A stretch of 64,000 nucleotides of DNA, from the NCBI RefSeq assembly GCF_002259745.1, contig NZ_MWWW01000014.1, forward strand, positions 62,001-126,000, written 5' to 3'. The position numbers were made by a program, and so were the translations under genes. Below the pieces are notes generated by a model. It saw only the letters and a program-made list of their open reading frames with translations. It was not told the origin of the DNA and searched no databases. Shown here in pieces: positions 28,529 to 36,410 of the stretch (position 1 is the stretch's first letter; each line of letters begins with the position of its first letter). The stretch comes from Bifidobacterium myosotis (GTDB taxonomy: Bacteria > Actinomycetota > Actinomycetes > Actinomycetales > Bifidobacteriaceae).

Positions 28529-29542
28529 TCATTGCATCGCAATCGCAGATTCCGCCACCTGCTCGGGCGTGAGATTCCACAGCGCATCCAGCAGATGCAC
28601 CTGGAACGAGCCCGGGCCGTCGGCCTGGGCCTCGGCGATCTCACCCGCGCGGTTGTACAGCAGGGTTGCCGCGAGGGCTGCGGTCAACGGCTCGGCGACG
28701 GCCAGATACGTGGCGGTCACGCCGCCCAACGAGCAGCCGGCGCCGGTGATCTTGGACATCAGCGCGCTACCGCCCGGCAAGCGGTAGACCTGCTCGCCGT
28801 CGGTCACCAGATCCACCGCGCCCGAGACGGCCACGGCTGCCTTGCCGGCGGGGGCCGAGGCGGCGAGGAACCGGGCCAGTCGCTTCGCCGGTTCCACGGC
28901 CGCGTCCACTTCGTCCACCGATTCGACGCCGGCGGGACGGGTCTCCGGATTGTTGCCGTCGGACTGGTTCAGCCCCCACATATCGGCCAGCGCGATGATT
29001 TCGGAGGCGTTGCCGCGCACGATAGTTGGCGGCGTGGCGCGGAAGGCGCGCAGAATCTCGGTGCGCGTCCGGCCGATGCCCGCCGCCACCGGGTCCAGCA
29101 CCCACGGGTGACCGGACTTGCGGAAGGCGCGCGCGATCTGCGGCAGCGCATCCGCGTAGAAGGGCAGCAACGTGCCCACGTTGATGTAGTCGGCGCCGGA
29201 GATGGAGGCCGTGTCGATCACGTCGTCCGGCAGGAAGCTCATGGCAGCCGTGCCGCCGGCCGCAAGCTGCGCGTTGGCCACCAGATTGATGGTCACGAAG
29301 TTCGTGAACGACTGAGCCAGCGGCGTCTTGGCCTTCACATCCCGTACGGCCTGCGCGATGCCGTGGCGTAGAGAGGCGAGCTCGTCGTCATCGGCGTGTG
29401 CGCTCGCCGTGGCTATATTGCTATTGCTCGCATTGCCTGCATTCGCGCAATGGCAATCAGCGCAATGTCCGTGCTCGTCATGGTCGTGTCCATTCGCACC
29501 GTGTGCGTCCGTGCAACATGATGCGTGCGAATCATCGCTCAT
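28529..29542 (-). CDS. thiM: Hydroxyethylthiazole kinase with a His/Cys-rich N-terminal extension
   Basis: A 337-residue protein. Residues from about 60 on form a normal ThiM, which phosphorylates the thiazole alcohol for thiamine salvage (SFTNFVTINLVANAQLAAGG, WVLDPVAAGIGRTR, IVRGNASEIIALA, and the catalytic ITGAGCSLGG). The first 45 residues are unusual. They hold two adjacent cysteines and the run HGANGHDHDEHGHCADCHC, which should bind metal. The start at ATG 29542 lies seven bases after GGGAG, the 3' strand of a TPP riboswitch. The alternative in-frame start at 29572 is inside that riboswitch and is rejected. thiE-thiC follows downstream. Confidence 0.93.
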   Translation of the reverse strand: MSDDSHASCCTDAHGANGHDHDEHGHCADCHCANAGNASNSNIATASAHADDDELASLRHGIAQAVRDVKAKTPLAQSFTNFVTINLVANAQLAAGGTAAMSFLPDDVIDTASISGADYINVGTLLPFYADALPQIARAFRKSGHPWVLDPVAAGIGRTRTEILRAFRATPPTIVRGNASEIIALADMWGLNQSDGNNPETRPAGVESVDEVDAAVEPAKRLARFLAASAPAGKAAVAVSGAVDLVTDGEQVYRLPGGSALMSKITGAGCSLGGVTATYLAVAEPLTAALAATLLYNRAGEIAEAQADGPGSFQVHLLDALWNLTPEQVAESAIAMQ

Positions 29543-29547
29543 ATCAC

Positions 29548-29632
29548 TGCTCCCTACGATGGTCTTAACCAACAGGTTCTAAGGGTCAGGCCGTGGCCAT
29601 TCTCAACCCGTGTCGCCACGGGTTCCCCTGCA
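29548..29632 (-). promoter_or_regulatory. TPP riboswitch (THI box) upstream of thiM
   Basis: Reading the minus strand, GGGGAACCCGTGGC is followed by GGTTGAGA, then CCTGACCCTTAGAACCTG and GGTTAAGACCATCGTAGGGA. These match the conserved order of the TPP aptamer: GCUGAGA-like, ACCCUU-GAACCUG, and the final GCGUAGGGA. The last strand carries GGGAG, which is also the ribosome-binding site of thiM. Ligand binding should therefore hide the site and block translation. The closing step is inferred; the sequence match is direct. Confidence 0.9.
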
Positions 29633-29646
29633 TTACGTTGCCGACG

Positions 29647-31155
29647 TTATGCCCCAACATGGACATGGTTGTTACAAAATCGCACAGAAACGGCGAATCG
29701 GCCCGCTTCGGGTCTGGCGAGTCGCAGCTCGGCATGGTATAAATCCGCGATTTCCTTGACGATGGACAGGCCCAATCCATTGCCGGGCCGGTTCTCCAAC
29801 CGTGAGGCCGCGCCTCGGTGGAAGGGGACGAGCAAGTTGTCCAGGTCGCTGGAATCGGAAGGCCGGCCGGCATCGGAGGAGCCACCGGATTCGTCGGATT
29901 CGCCGGATTCGCCGGAATCATGCGCGGCATTGTTGCCGGCGGACCCATCGTTGACGGTCGCATCGCCGGCGGCCCCGCCATCGGCACCCGTCTCCGTGCT
30001 GTTCTCCACCAACAGCTCCGCGCGGCCGGCCGCCGTGCCATCGTCCATTGTGCTGCCGTCCGTAGTGCTGCCACTCACCGTGCTACCGTCCGCGGTATCG
30101 CCACTCACCGTGCCGTCGCCCACTACGCCGCCTGCCGCACGCACAGTGACGGCGATGTCCCCGCACTCCACGTTATGCACCACCGCATTGCGCACGAGAT
30201 TGCCGACCAGCAGCGCGAGCATCGTCTCGTCCGCCCGCACCCGCACCGACCGGTCGATGTCGGTGCGCACGTTCAATCCGCGCGCCTCGATCGCATCCCA
30301 CGAGACATCCAGCGCGTGTTCCGCCGCATCCCCGAGCGATGTCTCCGGCGGCTCCGCGTCGCCGTGATGCAACGCCATGTTCTGCACGCGCGACAGCGCC
30401 AACAGCCCCTCCACCAGATCGGCGGCGTTCCGATCGGCGTCGAGCGCGCGCCGCACTGCGGGCTCCACATCATCGGGGAAGCGGCCCTGGCTCAGCGGCG
30501 CGTCCAGACTGGTCTCGATCACCGCGATCGGCGTGCGCAGCTCGTGCGACGCGTTCGCGATGAACTGCCGTTGCGTGGCCGCCGCGCGCTCGATACGCTC
30601 CAGCATGGTGTTCACGTCCCCGGCCAGATCGGTCACCTCGTCGGACCCCGCCAGCGTCACGCGCCCACCCGGTTCGGCAGGGTCAAGCCGCTGCATCTGA
30701 GCGCCCAGCGACGAGATGCGCCCGGCCAGCCGCCGCGAGATGAGCCACGCCATGATCATGGCCAGCACGGCGAACGCGGCGAACAGCGCCAGCGAGAACC
30801 ACATGGCGCTCTGCATCAGGGGCTTGCGCATGTCCGCATCGCTGATCTCCATGATCGAGCCGGGCGTCATCGGCCCGCAGCCCACCGCGTAATTGGTGTA
30901 ATAACAGCCGGTGGTTGACACATAGAGCTCGCCGTTCTCGGGCGAGGGCAGCGTGGAGCCCTTGGCCACCTGATACAACCGGTAGGACGACCGGTCGTAG
31001 ATGCGGCTGAAGAACATGGCCTGCAACGCCAGCGCGATTGCCAGAAACACCGCCACCAACAGACCGATGGCCAGCGCGATCTTGCCCCGGAATGTGCGGG
31101 GAGCCAACCGTACGCGAAGGCGTCGTCGCGTACGACGTTCGTGGTGCTCGCTCAT
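29647..31155 (-). CDS. OmpR-partner sensor histidine kinase with low-complexity insert
   Basis: A 502-residue kinase. Membrane segments lie near residues 22-45 (IALAIGLLVAVFLAIALALQ) and 110-130, with a short extracellular loop between. A HAMP linker (LISRRLAGRISSLGAQMQRL) follows. The phospho-acceptor histidine is in FIANASHELRTPIAV. The ATPase domain has LVGNLVRNAVVHN and NGLGLSIVKEIADLY. About 100 residues of G/S/T/D-rich repeats (SGDTADGSTVSGSTTDGST and onward) are inserted where the ATP lid should be short. The gene overlaps the regulator stop as ATGA. It probably senses a compound handled by the divergent ABC operon at 33084. Confidence 0.9.
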   Translation of the reverse strand: MSEHHERRTRRRLRVRLAPRTFRGKIALAIGLLVAVFLAIALALQAMFFSRIYDRSSYRLYQVAKGSTLPSPENGELYVSTTGCYYTNYAVGCGPMTPGSIMEISDADMRKPLMQSAMWFSLALFAAFAVLAMIMAWLISRRLAGRISSLGAQMQRLDPAEPGGRVTLAGSDEVTDLAGDVNTMLERIERAAATQRQFIANASHELRTPIAVIETSLDAPLSQGRFPDDVEPAVRRALDADRNAADLVEGLLALSRVQNMALHHGDAEPPETSLGDAAEHALDVSWDAIEARGLNVRTDIDRSVRVRADETMLALLVGNLVRNAVVHNVECGDIAVTVRAAGGVVGDGTVSGDTADGSTVSGSTTDGSTMDDGTAAGRAELLVENSTETGADGGAAGDATVNDGSAGNNAAHDSGESGESDESGGSSDAGRPSDSSDLDNLLVPFHRGAASRLENRPGNGLGLSIVKEIADLYHAELRLARPEAGRFAVSVRFCNNHVHVGA

Positions 31156-31853
31156 GGCAGCCGGTACCCCTTCCCGCGGGCCGATTCGATGGCCCCGCGT
31201 CCGCCGGCGCGTTCGATCTTCTGCCGCAGCGTGTAGATGACGGTTTTCGCCGCGCCCGTGCTGGCCGAACCATCCGGCCAGACCTCGGCGATGAGCTCGT
31301 CGAGACCGACCCATCCGCTGTCCGCCTCGTCCAGACGCCGCAGCACCGCGAATTCCTTGGCCGTCAGGTCCAGCGGGGTCTCATGCCAGTACGCGAGCCG
31401 ACGTTCGCAATCGATCATGAGCGGGGAGGGTCCGGTTCCGGGTGCCGAGCCGGGCCCGCCGCTGCCAAGCGACCCGCGATGGCGCGAATCGTGCCGCAGC
31501 AACGCGCGGATGCGGGCCGACAGCTCCCGGAAAGCGAACGGCTTGGCCAGATAGTCGTCCGCGCCGAGGTCCAGCCCCTCCACGCGGTCCTCGAGGCTGC
31601 CGGAGGCGGTGACCATGAGCACGCTCACGTCGATGCCCATCGAACGGATCGTCGTCATCACCGTGTCGCCGGACATGACGGGCAGATCGCGGTCGAGCAG
31701 CACGATGTCGATGTCCTCCCGGTGCGCGGCGAGCAACTCCAGCGCCTCGACGCCGGTCCCGGCCGTCCAAGTGCGGTACCCCTCATGCCGCAGCGCGTCG
31801 TCGAGCGAGGCGGCCATGCCTGTGTTGTCCTCGACGATCAGTATCCCCGCCAT
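31152..31853 (-). CDS. OmpR-family response regulator
   Basis: A 233-residue regulator. The receiver shows IVEDNTGMAASL, phospho-acceptor D in VLLDRDLPVMSG and K in YLAKPFAFRELSARIRALL. A winged-helix domain follows (LTAKEFAVLRRLDEA, LIAEVWPDG, VIYTLRQKI) and ends GKGYRLP. The start at ATG 31853 is preceded by AGGCGG. The kinase gene follows with a four-base overlap. A lipoprotein gene lies upstream on the same strand. Direct repeats with 11-base spacing in the divergent promoter region (32807-32828 and 32979-33000) fit OmpR-type binding sites. Confidence 0.93.
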   Translation of the reverse strand: MAGILIVEDNTGMAASLDDALRHEGYRTWTAGTGVEALELLAAHREDIDIVLLDRDLPVMSGDTVMTTIRSMGIDVSVLMVTASGSLEDRVEGLDLGADDYLAKPFAFRELSARIRALLRHDSRHRGSLGSGGPGSAPGTGPSPLMIDCERRLAYWHETPLDLTAKEFAVLRRLDEADSGWVGLDELIAEVWPDGSASTGAAKTVIYTLRQKIERAGGRGAIESARGKGYRLP

Positions 31854-31931
31854 CTTCCGCCGCCTCACGATCCGGTCATTCCCCGTGTCGGTTTCCCGCA
31901 CTGATTGCCCCGATTGCCGATATGCCGGCCT

Positions 31932-32702
31932 CTACCAGATGTACTCCACGGGGTCGTCGGTGCTGCTTGACGACCAGCCCTGCGCCGCCTTGCAGCCGCG
32001 CACGCGCGAGTCGTCGAAGTCGTAGCCGAGCTTGTCCTTTGCATCCGTGAAGCCTTCCGTTTGGAGCAGGGTATACCCGTCATTGAAGTCCTTGACCGTA
32101 TAGCTTGCGGGCACCACGCCCTCGCGTTTCATGCAGTCGACGACCGCCTCCTCCACATTCGCATAGAGATTCGGGTTGCCCTGCTGCTGCCCGTACAGCC
32201 GCTGCACATGATCGAATCGCAGATAGCAGTCGGCGTAGGCGTCCTGCCATGCCTCCTCCTGCGCGTCGGTGCCCGGCATGTGGCTCATGATGTCCATCAT
32301 GCCGTTCGGGAACCGTTCGAGCTTCGGCTCCTTGAATCCGCGGTCGACCATGCAGGTCTTGTAGTCCGACCAGACCTTCTCATACGCGGCGGTGGAGACC
32401 CGCCCCTCCTTCTTGGCCTGCTCGAGGATGGGACGCTCGTAGTCGTCCACGTACGGATCGCTGAGCACCTCGTCGATGTATGCGGGCAGCGAGCTCGCCA
32501 GACGGCCGTTCTCGTCCGCCTCATACAACGTGGACGCCGGGCCCTCCTGCGCGGACGCATCGCCGGTTCCGGCGGTGTTCGACGTCTCGGCCTTCCCGTC
32601 GCCGGGCGTTCCCGGGAGCGTGCACCCCGTCAGCCCCACGGCCAACGCCAGCGTCAGCATCACGGCCGCTGCGATGCGCGGCCTTCCGTTCAACCATGCC
32701 AT
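31932..32702 (-). CDS. Putative lipoprotein upstream of the OmpR-type two-component genes
   Basis: A 256-residue exported protein. The signal peptide MAWLNGRPRIAAAVMLTLALA ends in the lipobox GLTGC, and a threonine/serine/glycine linker follows. The mature part is acidic, with three pairs of cysteines spread over it (KTCMVDRGF, YADCYLRF, VDCMKREGV, RGCKAAQG). I do not recognise a family. It lies 78 bases before the response regulator and may be an accessory sensor of the kinase, which is inference. AAGGGGG precedes ATG 32702. Confidence 0.8.
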   Translation of the reverse strand: MAWLNGRPRIAAAVMLTLALAVGLTGCTLPGTPGDGKAETSNTAGTGDASAQEGPASTLYEADENGRLASSLPAYIDEVLSDPYVDDYERPILEQAKKEGRVSTAAYEKVWSDYKTCMVDRGFKEPKLERFPNGMMDIMSHMPGTDAQEEAWQDAYADCYLRFDHVQRLYGQQQGNPNLYANVEEAVVDCMKREGVVPASYTVKDFNDGYTLLQTEGFTDAKDKLGYDFDDSRVRGCKAAQGWSSSSTDDPVEYIW

Positions 32703-33083
32703 CGAAACCCCCTTGTTTACCGTACGCATCGTTCGTGTACCTCGTGCGCGACGCCCACCACCGCAAGGTATCCTCGTTGAAAGCCCGTGCCTTCGTCGAG
32801 AACCATGCGCATCCGTCGCGCATCCGTCGGGATCGGACCCATCGGTGTGCATTCGTGGAACTGCGTCCAGAACCGGGTCCAGATCCGAGTCCGTACATCC
32901 ATGGACTCGGATTCATGGACTTGCGGGCGATTCGCACCCCGTCAATCCAATCCGTACGTCCCATTCTAGGAAGCGCATGCCTGACCTTCGCCTGACTTTG
33001 CGCGCAGACCGGTGGGACCATGGCAGTACCCGAAACGGCAGTGGAGACGTGCGGGACGGTGAACCGGAAGGGGGGACCTTGTC
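32703..33083. promoter_or_regulatory. Divergent control region of the lipoprotein/two-component and ABC operons
   Basis: Two tandem direct repeats with 11-base period are visible. GCGCATCCGTC occurs at 32807-32817 and 32818-32828. GCCTGACCTTC and GCCTGACTTTG occur at 32979-32989 and 32990-33000. Between them lies the inverted repeat ATCCGAGTCC (32883-32892) and GGACTCGGAT (32903-32912). OmpR-type regulators often bind such direct repeats, so the regulator at 31152 is the natural candidate. No gene is visible. Confidence 0.55.
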
Positions 33084-34265
33084 ATGGCGAGACAATCAAG
33101 TCGAAACGGCGGTGGTGGCAGCGGATTTGGCGTTGGCGACAGGCGGCGCGGGCGCGTCTCTGTCACTTGGCTGCTGCTGGCGATCATCCTGACCGCGGCG
33201 ATCAGCGTGGGAGCCTGCGCGTTCCTGCTGCCCGACCGGCATCCGGCGGTGCTGGCCCGCGCCGGCGAGATCACCAGCGCACCCGTCACCACCCAGCAGT
33301 ACGACGCGAAACGGCAGATCACCGTGGTCCCCACGGTATCCGCGCCGCGCAAGGTGCTCATCAACACCTCCGGCACGGTGACCGCCGATCACTCCGCCGG
33401 AGGACTGCATTCCGGCACCGCCGCGCTCGAGGTCGACGGCCGGCCCATCGTGACGCTCGCCACCGAAAGCCCGCTCTACCGCGATCTCGCGCCTGGTGAC
33501 ACGGGCGAGGACGTGCGCGCGCTCAACGCCGAACTGACGCGGCTTAGCTACAACGCCAATCCCGAATCCGACCAGTACTCCAGCCTCACCTACTGGGCGG
33601 TCGTCGCCCTGTTCGGCAACCTCGGCGTCCGTTCGGACGGCGCGTTGCCGCTTGCGGACGTGATCTGGCTGCCGCAGGACGGCGCAACGGCCTCCTCATG
33701 GCAGGCGGCGACCGGCACGATGGTGGCCGCAGCATCGCCGATCGCCGAAATCCCCGGTGCCATCACCTCGCTTACCGTGAAGAACGGCACACCCAACGCC
33801 GCCGACCAGACGATCACCGTGTTCGGCGAGCAGGGTGTGCTCAAGGCCGGTGCCACGGTGATCGACGACCCCGAGTTCTGCGCACGCGTCACGGCCTCGC
33901 GGGAGTTCCAGTGGGCGCAGCAGGGCGCCGACCTCACCCAGGGCGTGGACGCCACGGTGGCGCTCGCCACGCCCGTGGACGTGCTGCGCGTGCCGGCGGC
34001 CGCCGTGTTCGGCGTCAAGGGGGACCGCGGATGCATCGCATCCGATGGCAGGACGATGCCGGTGACCATCATCGGCGCGGACCTAGGCGTGAGCCTCATA
34101 CGGCTGGGAGATGAGAGGACTGCGGCGGGCCGGCAGACGGGGGATGCCGCCGATGGGCAGACGGCCGGAGACGAATCCGCGGGTGGCGCGACGGCGCAGG
34201 CACAATCCGAAACGCCGTCCCGCGTCTCCCTCGGCAGTGCGATTGCAGGTGCGACATGTTCCTGA
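33084..34265 (+). CDS. Membrane-fusion-like periplasmic-side subunit with peptidoglycan-binding-like domain
   Basis: A 393-residue protein. A cytoplasmic basic N-terminus is followed by a membrane anchor (VTWLLLAIILTAAISVGACAFLL). The extracellular part contains a PGB-like helical motif (LAPGDTGEDVRALNAELTRLSY) inside a beta-rich region that resembles HlyD/MacA-type adaptors (GTMVAAASPIAEIPG, VDVLRVPAAAVFG). The C-terminal tail is rich in G/A/D and unstructured. It overlaps the ABC ATPase gene by ten bases, so the three genes at 33084-36273 form one operon, probably an export or cell-envelope stress pump. Substrate unknown. GGAAGGGGGG precedes the ATG. Confidence 0.8.
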   Translation: MARQSSRNGGGGSGFGVGDRRRGRVSVTWLLLAIILTAAISVGACAFLLPDRHPAVLARAGEITSAPVTTQQYDAKRQITVVPTVSAPRKVLINTSGTVTADHSAGGLHSGTAALEVDGRPIVTLATESPLYRDLAPGDTGEDVRALNAELTRLSYNANPESDQYSSLTYWAVVALFGNLGVRSDGALPLADVIWLPQDGATASSWQAATGTMVAAASPIAEIPGAITSLTVKNGTPNAADQTITVFGEQGVLKAGATVIDDPEFCARVTASREFQWAQQGADLTQGVDATVALATPVDVLRVPAAAVFGVKGDRGCIASDGRTMPVTIIGADLGVSLIRLGDERTAAGRQTGDAADGQTAGDESAGGATAQAQSETPSRVSLGSAIAGATCS

Positions 34266-35068
34266 TTCGTGGGGGACGGCGTGGAAAAGCGGCGACCGCG
34301 AAGTCGGCATCCACGGCCGAGATTTCCCCCGCCGCCTCGCCGATGCGGGTGGTGGGGGAGGGTCTCGCGCACCGGTTCCCCGGCACCGACGTGCTGTTCG
34401 AACACCTATCGTTCACGCTCGAGGCGGGGCGGACCGTGGCCATCTGCGGACCATCCGGCTGCGGCAAATCCACACTGCTGTCGATACTCGCGGGTTGGGA
34501 GAGGCCTTGGGCCGGCACCGTGGACCGCGGCGGCGTACGACGGGTGGGTTGGGTGTTCCAGAACCCGTACGGCGTGGCCGAACGCACCGCACTCGACCAT
34601 GTGGTCTTCCCGCTGCTCGCACAGGGGATGCGTCGCGCTGATGCGGAGCCGCAGGCTTTGGAGGCGATGGGGCTGTTCGAGCTCGAATACGCCGCCGACC
34701 GTCCGTTCGCGGCCCTCTCCGGCGGCGAGGCGCAGCGGCTCATGCTCGCCAGAGCCGTCTGCGCGAAGCCCGACATGCTGCTCGTGGACGAGCCGACCGC
34801 GCAGTTGGATACGCGCACCGCGCACAGCGTCAGTCATGTGCTCGGCAACCTTGCCGGCCACGGCATGATCGTGGTCGTCGCCACCCATGACCGCGACACG
34901 CGCGATGCCTGCCAGCAGGTCATCGACCTCGCCGACTACGCGCCGGCCGATCCCGCTCTGGGTGATTCCTCGCCGGCCGATTCCGCGCAGGGCGGTTCCT
35001 CGCTGGGCGATTATGCGCCGGCCGAACATCCGACTGCCGATTCCACGCCGAAAGGAGAGCGGCCATGA
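34256..35068 (+). CDS. ABC transporter ATP-binding protein, LolD/MacB type
   Basis: A 270-residue ATPase. Walker A is GPSGCGKST, the Q loop GWVFQNPYGV, the signature LSGGEAQRLMLARA, Walker B MLLVDEP and the switch histidine ATHDRD. The last 35 residues repeat an A-D-P/S-A-L/Q-G-D-S-S unit that is not part of the fold. The ATG at 34256 overlaps the end of the adaptor gene, and the TGA overlaps the start of the permease gene (ATGA). With both neighbours it forms a tripartite MacAB-like system controlled, by position, from the divergent OmpR-type pair. Confidence 0.92.
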   Translation: MFLIRGGRRGKAATAKSASTAEISPAASPMRVVGEGLAHRFPGTDVLFEHLSFTLEAGRTVAICGPSGCGKSTLLSILAGWERPWAGTVDRGGVRRVGWVFQNPYGVAERTALDHVVFPLLAQGMRRADAEPQALEAMGLFELEYAADRPFAALSGGEAQRLMLARAVCAKPDMLLVDEPTAQLDTRTAHSVSHVLGNLAGHGMIVVVATHDRDTRDACQQVIDLADYAPADPALGDSSPADSAQGGSSLGDYAPAEHPTADSTPKGERP

Positions 35069-36273
35069 GACTGTCATCCATCATCTCCGAGGCGGTCCGC
35101 AACATCGCCTCCGGTGCCTCACGCACCATCATCTGGTTCCTCGCGCTGGCCGTGTCCGGCACACTGTTCGGCGGTTTCGAGGCGCTGACCATCATCGGGC
35201 AGGAGAACACCGCAGCGGCCCGCATCGAGGCCGCCGCCGACGTGACCACCATCGTCAGCCCCGTCTCCGCCATCGACGGAGCCGCCTGTGACCGTCTCAT
35301 CGAGGCCCAAGGAGGACCCAGCGCATCCGGCGCCATGCGCGAGGGCGAGCAGATCACACCTCGTTCTACCCCTGGACGCAGCATCGGCTCCTATGAGGTC
35401 ACCGCCGGCATGATTCGGCTGCTCGCGTTGTCATCGGTGATTTCGTCATCGGCGTCATCGGTATCATCGACGACCACCGCCGGCCACGGCTCACCGTCCG
35501 GTGACTCTCCTTCTTCCGACTCCTCCTCTTCCAATCCTGTTTTCTCCTCCGCGAATCAGCCGGCCGCCGACGCGAGCGGCGTATGGGTCTCCACCGCGCT
35601 CGCCCACGATTTCGGCTGGGCCAAGGGGAGCCTGATGGAGACCGACCATGGTGACATCCCCGTCGCCGGCGTCTTCGACTGGCCCAACGACGGGCGCGAC
35701 ACCCGCTTCGTGTACGCGCTCCTCGTGCCGGCATCCGCCAGCGCCAAACCATTCGCCGAATGCTGGGCGAAGCAGTGGCCGCAGACCGACGCACTCGACC
35801 TGCTGCTCAACGAGACCGCCATATCCGGCGTAGCCGATGCCAATACCCTGCCCGGCGTCACCCAGCTCAACAAAAGCCACGACCGACGCTACAGCGCCGC
35901 CAGCCTCTACGAGACGCGCATGACCCGCGTGCTGCCCGTCGCGGCGCTCGCCGTCGGCGTCGTCATCGGCATCGCCGCCGTGCGCCGCCGCCGACTCGAA
36001 TACGCGGGCGCGCTGCACTGCGGTCAGCGCAAAGGGGCCCAGCTGCTCACCGCGTTGTGCGAGATGCTGATCACCTCCGGGGCCTCCATCGCCGTGGCCC
36101 TGCCCCTGCTCGCCGCGCTGTGCTGGCGGCTCTCCCCGTCCGACCCCGCAGCGGTGTTCCTCGCGGCGGTGCGCCCGCCCGCGGCCATGCTCTCCGGCGC
36201 CCTCGTCGCCACTGCGCTGGCCGTGCTCGCCGTCCGCGAATCCCGCCTCTTCCGCCTGTTCAAGGCCCGGTAG
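35065..36273 (+). CDS. ABC transporter permease, MacB/FtsX-like
   Basis: A 402-residue membrane protein with one N-terminal segment (TIIWFLALAVSGTLFGGFEAL), a large extracellular domain of about 250 residues, and three segments near the C-terminus (VLPVAALAVGVVIGIAAV, SGASIAVALPLLAALCW, SGALVATALAVLAV). This 1+3 arrangement is that of MacB/LolCE permeases. The extracellular domain carries a serine-rich stretch (SVISSSASSVSSTTTAGHG). The start at 35065 follows AAAGGAGAG and overlaps the ATPase stop. A hairpin follows the gene. Confidence 0.8.
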   Translation: MRLSSIISEAVRNIASGASRTIIWFLALAVSGTLFGGFEALTIIGQENTAAARIEAAADVTTIVSPVSAIDGAACDRLIEAQGGPSASGAMREGEQITPRSTPGRSIGSYEVTAGMIRLLALSSVISSSASSVSSTTTAGHGSPSGDSPSSDSSSSNPVFSSANQPAADASGVWVSTALAHDFGWAKGSLMETDHGDIPVAGVFDWPNDGRDTRFVYALLVPASASAKPFAECWAKQWPQTDALDLLLNETAISGVADANTLPGVTQLNKSHDRRYSAASLYETRMTRVLPVAALAVGVVIGIAAVRRRRLEYAGALHCGQRKGAQLLTALCEMLITSGASIAVALPLLAALCWRLSPSDPAAVFLAAVRPPAAMLSGALVATALAVLAVRESRLFRLFKAR

Positions 36274-36295
36274 CATACTGCCGAATGCGGTGCGG

Positions 36296-36313
36296 GTCGG
36301 GTCTCAACCCGAC
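36296..36313 (+). terminator. Hairpin after the ABC operon
   Basis: GTCGGGT (36296-36302) pairs with ACCCGAC (36307-36313) around CTCA, 23 bases after the permease stop. There is no T tract, so termination here is only likely. Confidence 0.45.
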
Positions 36314-36410
36314 TCTGCCGGTCGCCTACTTGTGCATACCGTCGAATCCGGCGCGGGGCGAGTACCATGAAGACGTTTGCATGAGCCGTACGTTTTCCGG
36401 GAGGAACATC

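Noticed and set aside
35760-36410. Extended start of the pepC frame
   Set aside because: The extension lies inside the ABC permease gene in another frame on the same strand. ATG 36411 has GGGAGG and fits the family.
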